Virus record (IMG/VR): IMGVR_UViG_3300045961_000282 | Coordinates: 64,001 to 128,000 of that record | Length of the DNA stretch: 64,000 nucleotides | DNA from: a virus | Reading direction: 5' to 3' (one strand) | Shown here: in pieces, positions 59,435 through 64,000 of the stretch | Layout: each line of letters starts with the position of its first letter | Position numbering within the stretch: position 1 is the stretch's first letter | Position numbers and translations under genes: made by a program | Notes under the pieces: model-generated | The model's database searches: none | The model's input: the letters and a program-made list of their open reading frames with translations, nothing else | What the model was told of the DNA's origin: nothing

Positions 59435-59888
59435 CCGCGCGCTCCTGCGCCTCGGCGACGATCTGGCTCCACGGCTTGCCGATCCGCAGTCGGATGGTGG
59501 CCACCGACGGTGCGCGCTTGCCCTCCTTGCGCCGGGCGTCGATCCACGTGGTGAACGCGGCCAGTGACTTCCCCTCGCCGCTGCGCACCCACTGCGCCAC
59601 CCAGTCGAGGCACTCATTGGCGGTCCACTTGGGCTTCGGTCCGTTGAGGGACTTCGCCGCCTGCTCCTCGGAGATGCCCGCCGACACGCGCGCTTCGTTC
59701 CATGTGCGCCACGTGTAGGGCACGATGGCGGTGGAGGAGGGGATCCCCTTGCGGTCGGCCGGGGGGATCAGGTCGCGCCACGCGCGATAGGACACCGCCG
59801 ATGGGACCTGCCCGGTCTCCTTGAGGCACAATCGAAGCGATTTGATCGCCCGACTTTCCAAAGATTCCTGAACGGCCGCATGTGACAT
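59427..59888 (-). CDS. homing-endonuclease-associated-repeat-type DNA-binding protein
   Basis: 153 residues from ATG 59888 (MSHAAVQESLESRAIKSLRL). Two copies of an HNH_repeat-like helical unit: 'ETGQVPSAVSYRAWRDL...STAIVPYTWRTWNEARVSAGI' and 'GEGKSLAAFTTWIDARRKEG...SVATIRLRIGKPWSQIVAEA'. Such units accompany homing endonucleases but also occur alone as DNA-binding proteins. The ATG follows TATGAT by 6 bases, so the mRNA may be leaderless. Confidence 0.65.
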   Translation of the reverse strand: MSHAAVQESLESRAIKSLRLCLKETGQVPSAVSYRAWRDLIPPADRKGIPSSTAIVPYTWRTWNEARVSAGISEEQAAKSLNGPKPKWTANECLDWVAQWVRSGEGKSLAAFTTWIDARRKEGKRAPSVATIRLRIGKPWSQIVAEAQERAGA

Positions 59889-59894
59889 GGTGGA

Positions 59895-59900
59895 ATCATA
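59895..59900 (-). promoter_or_regulatory. -10 box of a probable leaderless promoter
   Basis: TATGAT on the minus strand, exactly 6 bases before the ATG at 59888. No strong -35 is visible. Confidence 0.5.
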
Positions 59901-59936
59901 GCAAACAAAACTAACCACGGACGGGAAGCAGCGGGG

Positions 59937-59945
59937 GTATGGTTC
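59937..59945 (+). promoter_or_regulatory. GTATGGTTC dispersed motif, exact copy 11 (intergenic, plus orientation)
   Basis: In the divergent gap between the leftward HNH-repeat gene and the rightward Pro/Ala-rich gene. The orientation flips together with the direction of transcription. Confidence 0.75.
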
Positions 59946-59990
59946 ACGTCAGTGACGCACGACGTTCCCCGAGCCGATGGAGCACCTGCG

Positions 59991-60233
59991 ATGTTGCGCA
60001 AGCCTCGCGTGAAGAAGGCCGAACCGGCACCCGCCGCGAAGAAGCCTGCGCCCAAGCCCGAGCGGGCCGCCGTCCCCGCCACCCCGGCGTCACAGGCAAC
60101 CCCCGCCACCCCGGCGTCACAGGCAACCCCCGCCACCCCGGCGACACCACCGCCGCCGCCCGAGCCGCCGAAGCCCCCGGTGACTCCGCCTGCTGGCGAG
60201 CCGGTGTCCGACGAGGTCCCCCCGCTGCCCTGA
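59991..60233 (+). CDS. Pro/Ala-rich low-complexity protein
   Basis: 80 residues from ATG 59991 with GGAG upstream (MLRKPRVKKAEPAPAAKKPA). A basic Lys/Arg start is followed by 'ATPASQ' tandem units and Pro-rich segments, then an acidic end. No domain. First gene of the plus-strand cluster and overlapping the HNH gene (TGATG). Such proteins may be flexible linkers or DNA-bridging peptides; function unknown. Confidence 0.65.
   Translation: MLRKPRVKKAEPAPAAKKPAPKPERAAVPATPASQATPATPASQATPATPATPPPPPEPPKPPVTPPAGEPVSDEVPPLP
60074..60143 (+). repeat. 27-bp tandem repeat, about 2.6 copies
   Basis: Two complete copies (60074-60100, 60101-60127) and 16 bases of a third, starting CCCCGCCACCCCGGCG. They encode ATPATPASQ-type units; near-identity at DNA level implies recent expansion or slippage. 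Confidence 0.85.
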
Positions 60234-60709
60234 TGAGGCCGCGCCGTCCGCGGGGGATGGTGTTCCGGGCCGACCCGTCGTCGCAGATGGCGGCCTACAT
60301 GGCCTACATGCGCTCCCCCGCGTGGCGGGCGTTCCGCGCCGCGTGGTTGGCGACGTACGACAGCAAGTACAAGGTGCGGCGGTGCTATGTCTGTCGCATC
60401 TCACAGGCCGAGTTCGGGAAGTCGTTGGATCTGCATCACCGCACGTATGAGCGGGTGGGGGGCAACGAGAGGTTCACGGATCTCGTGTTGGTGTGCCGTC
60501 CCTGCCATCGGCGCATCACCCGGGAGTGGCGCGCGCGGGGGAAGACCGGCCTCACCCTGACGCTGTGGGAACTGACGAGCCTGCACCGCGCGAGGGCGGG
60601 TAGCCCAAAATCCGGCGGCACTCATCGTCGTTCTTCGGGTGCCCCTTCCCCCGCGGGATCCCCAGCGCGTCGCAGCAGTGGGCGCAGCGCGGGGCGGAAA
60701 GCCGGGTGA
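60233..60709 (+). CDS. HNH endonuclease
   Basis: 158 residues (MRPRRPRGMVFRADPSSQM), start overlapping the preceding stop. The HNH core is clear: 'CYVCRISQAEFGKSLDLHHRTYERVGG', 'RFTDLVLVCRPCHRRI', with zinc cysteines and the His-His pair. In tailed phages such a gene often sits near the packaging start and helps terminase cleavage. The last ~35 residues are low-complexity and lie antisense to the gene at 60552-60893. Confidence 0.85.
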   Translation: MRPRRPRGMVFRADPSSQMAAYMAYMRSPAWRAFRAAWLATYDSKYKVRRCYVCRISQAEFGKSLDLHHRTYERVGGNERFTDLVLVCRPCHRRITREWRARGKTGLTLTLWELTSLHRARAGSPKSGGTHRRSSGAPSPAGSPARRSSGRSAGRKAG

Positions 60710-60893
60710 ACAGGCCGGGCAGCGTCAGGTGCCCTGAGCGCCCACAGACGGTCACGCCGGGGCCTGAGGTCCAGTAGTCATCGGGGTCGTAGTGGTAGTC
60801 CTCGGCGCTGCGCACGGCGTGGATGGCACGCCAACTGGGCAGCATGGCCCACTCGGGCCACGTCGTGTCCCGGGCGGCGAGGAACGTGGCCAT
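60552..60893 (-). CDS. small zinc-finger phage protein on the opposite strand
   Basis: 113 residues (MATFLAARDTTWPEWAML). 'TVCGRSGHLTLPGLFTRL' with 'APRCAHCCDALGIPRGKGHPKND' gives a Cys-based zinc site typical of small actinophage proteins. It overlaps the end of the HNH gene by 158 bases in antisense. ATG lies 6 bases after TAACCT, consistent with leaderless transcription. Confidence 0.7.
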   Translation of the reverse strand: MATFLAARDTTWPEWAMLPSWRAIHAVRSAEDYHYDPDDYWTSGPGVTVCGRSGHLTLPGLFTRLSAPRCAHCCDALGIPRGKGHPKNDDECRRILGYPPSRGAGSSVPTASG

Positions 60894-60899
60894 GCCCAA

Positions 60900-60917
60900 A
60901 GGTTAGCATGCTAAGAT
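60900..60917. promoter_or_regulatory. bidirectional leaderless promoter with 12-bp palindrome
   Basis: TTAGCATGCTAA (60903-60914) is a perfect palindrome. TAACCT (60900-60905, leftward) and TAAGAT (60912-60917, rightward) each end 6 bases before an ATG (60893 and 60924). The palindrome could be an operator controlling both genes. Confidence 0.6.
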
Positions 60918-60923
60918 TCAAGA

Positions 60924-61127
60924 ATGGATCTGGTGCAGGAAGCCAAGGCTGCGGTCAAGGAACTGTGGGACCGCCACTGGGACGACAGGGACATCTATCC
61001 GCCGCCCACCGACCACGACATCGTTGTGGCAATTGTGCAACGGATCGAGCCGGTGATCCGTGCCAGCGAGCGGCAGCGGATCGTGGACGCGCAGTATGGG
61101 CCCGATGGGAGCCGGTGGAATGGCTGA
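60924..61127 (+). CDS. small acidic protein (67 aa)
   Basis: MDLVQEAKAAVKELWDRHW, from an ATG 6 bases after the TAAGAT box. Helical, with 'DHDIVVAIVQRIEPVIRASERQ'. Start of a three-gene rightward run. No domain recognised. Confidence 0.7.
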   Translation: MDLVQEAKAAVKELWDRHWDDRDIYPPPTDHDIVVAIVQRIEPVIRASERQRIVDAQYGPDGSRWNG

Positions 61128-61311
61128 GTACACGTGGAACCAGCCGATGTGCGATGCCTGCTGGCGGCGCGAGCGCGGCGAGCGCACCCCCGTGCGGGTC
61201 CGTGAGTCCGAACTGGAGCAGTGCGCCTTCTGTGGGTTCGGCACGTCGAGCGGCATCTACGTGCGACAGGACCCGCTGACCGTCAAGTATCCGCGGATCA
61301 AAGAGGACTGA
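61120..61311 (+). CDS. small zinc-ribbon actinophage protein
   Basis: 63 residues overlapping the previous gene by 8 bases. 'MAEYTWNQPMCDACWRRERG', 'EQCAFCGFGTSSGIYVRQDP' and 'YPRIKED' closely follow a small two-CxxC protein that I know from many mycobacteriophages. Zinc ribbon, function unknown. Confidence 0.75.
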   Translation: MAEYTWNQPMCDACWRRERGERTPVRVRESELEQCAFCGFGTSSGIYVRQDPLTVKYPRIKED

Positions 61312-61574
61312 TGATCGAGTTCTGGTGGGAGGTCTTTCTGGGAATGCTGCTGGTCGCCTCACCTTTCCTGCTCATCTACGGCGGCGTCGCCATCTGGGCA
61401 GTGGTCGACCTGATCATCCAGCGGCGCCGATGTCCCGCATGCAAGGGTCACACCGCCGCCGTTCTGGCGGTCGGCCCCGACCTCTCCCTGTTGTGCAGTT
61501 ACCACAGGACTCGCCTGCGCATCATCGAGCGCAAGGAGGCTGAGGTGCTCGGCGAGTGGCCGAACATCTCCTGA
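61311..61574 (+). CDS. small membrane protein with CxxC
   Basis: 87 residues, start overlapping the preceding stop. A hydrophobic segment (about residues 6-33: 'VFLGMLLVASPFLLIYGGVA') is followed by 'RRRCPACKGHTAAV', then a charged helix. Probably one or two membrane spans with a cytoplasmic zinc-type loop. The end converges on the GH5 gene with a 1-base gap. Confidence 0.65.
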   Translation: MIEFWWEVFLGMLLVASPFLLIYGGVAIWAVVDLIIQRRRCPACKGHTAAVLAVGPDLSLLCSYHRTRLRIIERKEAEVLGEWPNIS

Positions 61575-61575
61575 C

Positions 61576-62700
61576 CTACTCCATCGTCGCGGCGACGGCG
61601 TCCAACTGATCCGCCGAAGCCCGCAGCGCAGCCGCCTTGGCGCGCAGGTCCGCCACCGCTGGGTGCGGCTTGGACGTCTCCGGCTGCGGCTCGGGTTCCC
61701 ATGCGACCGAGCGCAGGAACTGGTCGCGGGCGATGACGCCCCATGAGGTCGGCTTGACGTTGCTCCCGTCGGTCAGGGCATTGACGTCGAACCACGGGCC
61801 GAACAGGAACGGGATGGCCCCGGCGAAGTTGGGTGAGTCCTTGAACCTGCTGGCGAAGAACGCACAGGCGTCCTTGGTCCACTGCTCGCTGACCGTGTCC
61901 GGCGTTCCGTTGTAGTTGCCGAACTCGCTCTCTTCCATGACGTGCTTGGTCGAGGTGCCGCCGTTGTCGGCGATCCACTTCGCCCGATCCCACTTCTTGT
62001 CCTTGAACTCGTTGGCGTAGTCATGGCGGCAGAACATCAGTTGGTGTGTGCCGTTCATCCCCGGCTGCGCTGCGTCGTGGGCCTCCAGTTCCGACATCCG
62101 CCCGTCGTCATAGGAGTGGCTCCAGTGAATCGTGTTGATTGCCAGCACGCCGCGGTAGCCGATACTGCGCCAGTGGCTGACGGCGGCCTTCATCGACGGC
62201 GTCCACTGAGCCCACGTCACGTTGTTGGGCTCATTGAAGGGCTCGTAGATGACCGCCGGGTTGTCCTTGAACAAGGCGTTCACCTTGGCCATCATGTCGA
62301 AAGCCTCGGTTGCTCGGCCGGGCCATGCCGACCCTTGGCTCAGGGAATCCCACCAGCAGATCTGCGTGTACATGCCCGCCTTGGTGGCCAGATCGACCCA
62401 CTCCTTGGTGCGGTCGAGGTACTGCTGCTTGGTCAGCCCCCACTTCTGCCCGTTGTAATCGGTCGCATCGAGGCGAAGTCGCACGAGGTTGGCACCCCAC
62501 GACCTGATGGTGTCGATGACCGTCGTGCGGCCCTTCCACTGATGCTCGGCGTGCTGCGCATGCCACTGGTCGTACCCGGGCACCCCCCACACGCAGACGC
62601 CCGCGACCTGCAGGCGGGGACCCTTGGCCGATCCACGGCGCAATGAAGCGGGCGAGGATGAGGTGGCGGGGACGATGACGGGGCGTTCGAGGGCTGCCAT
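61576..62700 (-). CDS. GH5-like cellulase (endo-beta-glucanase)
   Basis: 374 residues from ATG 62700; an in-frame GTG at 62718 is possible. The TIM-barrel glycosidase signatures are present: 'WGANLVRLRL', acid/base Glu157 in 'YEPFNEP', 'HWSHSY', 'CRHDY', and nucleophile Glu259 in 'EESEFGNYN'. These are the hallmarks of GH5, most often beta-1,4-glucanases. No signal peptide is visible, so it either leaves by lysis or is virion-bound. The last ~30 residues form an Ala-rich helix. It follows the GH6 lipoprotein gene on the same strand. Confidence 0.8.
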   Translation of the reverse strand: MAALERPVIVPATSSSPASLRRGSAKGPRLQVAGVCVWGVPGYDQWHAQHAEHQWKGRTTVIDTIRSWGANLVRLRLDATDYNGQKWGLTKQQYLDRTKEWVDLATKAGMYTQICWWDSLSQGSAWPGRATEAFDMMAKVNALFKDNPAVIYEPFNEPNNVTWAQWTPSMKAAVSHWRSIGYRGVLAINTIHWSHSYDDGRMSELEAHDAAQPGMNGTHQLMFCRHDYANEFKDKKWDRAKWIADNGGTSTKHVMEESEFGNYNGTPDTVSEQWTKDACAFFASRFKDSPNFAGAIPFLFGPWFDVNALTDGSNVKPTSWGVIARDQFLRSVAWEPEPQPETSKPHPAVADLRAKAAALRASADQLDAVAATME

Positions 62701-62728
62701 GCGTCCACGGTAGCCCACGGGTCAACCG

Positions 62729-63727
62729 TCAGGAAGCAAGAGACGCCGCAGCCTGCGGCCACCACACTCCTGCGGGCGGCTCGCCCCGGCCGCACTCGCC
62801 ATCAGAGTTTCCGGGCTGCTTGATCCACAGGTAGGCGTCGGCGCCGGGCTCATCGGTGCCAGTGGTGGGGCTCTTCCCCAGCCGCGCCGTCATGCTGTTG
62901 CACCAGTCGCCCGGTTCGACGGGGGCGCCGTTGCGGCTGACGTCGATCACGTAGCGCGTGACGCCAACCCGACGGCCCATCTCGCGTGCATATTCGGCGC
63001 TGCGGGCCGTGGAAACGTGGTTGGACACGTTCACTGCGATGCCGGTGGCCCGACGAACTCCGGAACGCCCCAGCGCCCGCGCGAGTTCTGTGCGATCCAG
63101 TTTCCATGTCGCGTTTCCTGCGTCGAGGTAGACACGGGTTTCCCCCTCGGTCAACAACGTCACCGCCTCGGACAGCAGGGCGTACCGATTCTTCGTCCCA
63201 CCTTGGACCTGACATCCGTCGACGGCCTGCGCGACCGCATCTGGCTCAATGATCACGATGGCCCGACGACCCCCGATGCCAGCCGCGATCTGCTGAACCC
63301 AGCGCAGGTACTGCGCGTCCGTCCGAGCCCCGCCCTTGGAGTACAGGCCGCAGTCGCGATCAGGGATCCCGTAGACGACGATCATCGGGACCTGCCGGGC
63401 GACGGCAGCCTCATCGACCAAGCGATCCACGGCTGCGGTGGGATCTCGGAAGGGATCGGTGAACCATACGGCCGTCGGTTGGGCGGCTATCCGGGCAGTT
63501 GCTTGCACCAGTTCCGACGGCGCATCGTCGGGCAGGTTGTTCAGTGCCCAGACCGCCGAGCCCTGCGGACTTCGGTACAGCGTTGCCCCAGCCAGCGGAT
63601 TGCTGACCGACTCGGGAGCGTTGGCCACCTCCGCCGATGGGCGGCACGCCGTCATCGCGAGGGTGGCAACAACAACGAAGGGCACCCAGAAGGGTGCCCT
63701 TCGTTGGTTTCGATCAACTCTCGACAC
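62729..63727 (-). CDS. GH6-like cellulase with lipoprotein signal
   Basis: 332 residues from GTG 63727, overlapping the upstream stop. I chose this start because it gives a proper lipoprotein signal: basic 'MSRVDRNQRR', hydrophobic 'FWVPFVVVATLAM' and lipobox ending at Cys28. GH6 signatures follow: 'VVYGIPDRDC' (Asp125), 'IIEPDAVA' with the acid Asp163, 'VYLDAGNATW', 'AVNVSNH', and 'YLWIKQPGNSDGEC' (Asp309). Cys126/Cys172 and Cys276/Cys312 are spaced as the family's two disulfides. Predicted to be anchored outside the membrane and to cut beta-1,4-glucan. Resembles CslZ of Streptomyces. Confidence 0.85.
   Translation of the reverse strand: MSRVDRNQRRAPFWVPFVVVATLAMTACRPSAEVANAPESVSNPLAGATLYRSPQGSAVWALNNLPDDAPSELVQATARIAAQPTAVWFTDPFRDPTAAVDRLVDEAAVARQVPMIVVYGIPDRDCGLYSKGGARTDAQYLRWVQQIAAGIGGRRAIVIIEPDAVAQAVDGCQVQGGTKNRYALLSEAVTLLTEGETRVYLDAGNATWKLDRTELARALGRSGVRRATGIAVNVSNHVSTARSAEYAREMGRRVGVTRYVIDVSRNGAPVEPGDWCNSMTARLGKSPTTGTDEPGADAYLWIKQPGNSDGECGRGEPPAGVWWPQAAASLAS
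63461..63469 (-). promoter_or_regulatory. GTATGGTTC dispersed motif, exact copy 12
   Basis: Inside the GH6 gene, read in a third frame as Val-Trp-Phe. Links the carbohydrate-enzyme segment to the phage part of the window. Confidence 0.7.
63674..63705 (-). terminator. terminator-like hairpin overlapping the GH6 signal-peptide codons
   Basis: A perfect 14-bp inverted repeat (AACGAAGGGCACCC / GGGTGCCCTTCGTT) with a 4-base loop begins 8 bases after the stop of the copper-oxidase gene. It is followed by GTTGTTGTTG on the minus strand. The same bases encode part of the GH6 leader, so it may act as a partial terminator or attenuator. Confidence 0.65.
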
Positions 63728-64000
63728 GGACCCACTTCGCAATCGAGGGCACTCCGTTGCTGTCGATGGCGAACAGCATGTAGTAGCCGGAGGGCACCAT
63801 CCCGAGGGAGTCGGGCACGATGCCGGTGGCGATTCCATCCTTGACGGCAAGGTCCTCCAGCGCGATCGAGCGCTGCTCGGGGTCGGTCAGGTGAGTCACC
63901 GCGCTGGGGCGGATCAACCGCATCCGATCGATGTCGCCCGTGACCTCGACGCTGATCCGCTCCCCGCGCTCCACGCTGGCCGGGGCCGCAAGGATCTCGG
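63714..64000 (-). CDS. galactose-oxidase-like copper radical oxidase (AA5), C-terminal part
   Basis: Open to the right edge; 95 residues seen. 'ILAAPASVERGERISVEVTG', 'MRLIRPSAVTHLTDPEQR' and 'PSGYYMLFAIDSNGVPSIAKWVRV' are the C-terminal early-set (DUF1929) domain of galactose/glyoxal oxidases. The His in 'AVTHLTD' (codon 63891-63893) matches the copper ligand of that domain. These enzymes oxidise sugar or aldehyde groups with a Cu-Tyr radical. Followed immediately by the GH6 gene, as glxA is followed by cslZ in Streptomyces. The catalytic kelch domain lies outside the window. Confidence 0.8.
   Translation of the reverse strand, partial: EILAAPASVERGERISVEVTGDIDRMRLIRPSAVTHLTDPEQRSIALEDLAVKDGIATGIVPDSLGMVPSGYYMLFAIDSNGVPSIAKWVRVES

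Noticed and set aside
364-63469. GTATGGTTC as dispersed -10 promoter boxes
   Set aside because: TATGGT does fit TANNNT, but I found no consistent -35 at the right distance. In the two best promoters the word lies beside a separate -10, so an operator role fits better.
59700-64000. Terminase genes expected next to portal and HNH
   Set aside because: Checked all frames right of portal; none has Walker A or nuclease motifs of a large terminase. They must lie outside the window.

Overview
This window looks like part of a large tailed-phage (siphovirus) genome from an actinobacterial host. The DNA is GC-rich (roughly two thirds GC by eye). Most genes overlap their neighbour by 1-11 bases (ATGA, GTGA or TGATG junctions), and GTG starts are common. 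Several proteins are of types familiar from actinobacteriophages: a DUF1360-like protein next to portal, a ReqiPepy6 Gp37-like tail protein, an actinophage-type maturation protease and small zinc-knuckle proteins. No terminase, holin, endolysin, integrase or replication module was seen, so the window covers only part of the genome. The host genus cannot be fixed from the sequence.

Layout. From about 59.9 kb down to base 1 almost everything is transcribed leftwards (minus strand). In transcription order: HNH-repeat-type DNA-binding protein, two small proteins, a tRNA, a small helix-turn-helix protein, DUF1360-like membrane protein, portal (56.5-58.2 kb), a small head-module protein, a giant 3976-residue protein with an embedded DnaQ-like exonuclease domain (44.0-55.9 kb), four smaller head-module proteins, a 1171-residue multidomain maturation protease, a terminator plus promoter, then the major capsid protein carrying a 237-residue acidic N-terminal extension. 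After that come structural proteins, a set of fibre-like proteins (BppU-like, collagen-like, Ig-like) around the head-tail adaptor, tail completion and terminator proteins, the frameshifted tail-assembly chaperones, a 2112-residue tape measure with an M23 peptidase domain, the distal tail and baseplate proteins, and finally tail fibres including further collagen-like proteins. A small plus-strand island (9.1-10.5 kb) interrupts the tail genes and carries a zinc-knuckle protein and a winged-helix protein.

Right end. A plus-strand cluster (60.0-61.6 kb) holds a Pro/Ala-rich protein, an HNH endonuclease and three small proteins. Beyond it, on the minus strand, lie the C-terminal domain of a galactose-oxidase-like copper radical oxidase (AA5, cut by the window edge), a GH6 cellulase-like lipoprotein and a GH5 cellulase-like protein. 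The AA5-GH6 pairing resembles the glxA-cslZ part of the Streptomyces cslA-glxA-cslZ locus for a cellulose-like surface glycan, which is unexpected beside phage structural genes.

The most striking non-coding signal is a dispersed asymmetric 9-mer, GAACCATAC (GTATGGTTC on the transcribed strand). It occurs exactly 12 times, where about 0.2 would be expected by base composition, with at least 12 further one-mismatch copies. It is used in three reading frames and in intergenic DNA, 11 of 12 exact copies face the direction of transcription, and copies sit inside two recognisable promoters. This layout resembles the stoperator/operator systems of cluster A mycobacteriophages but uses a different sequence.
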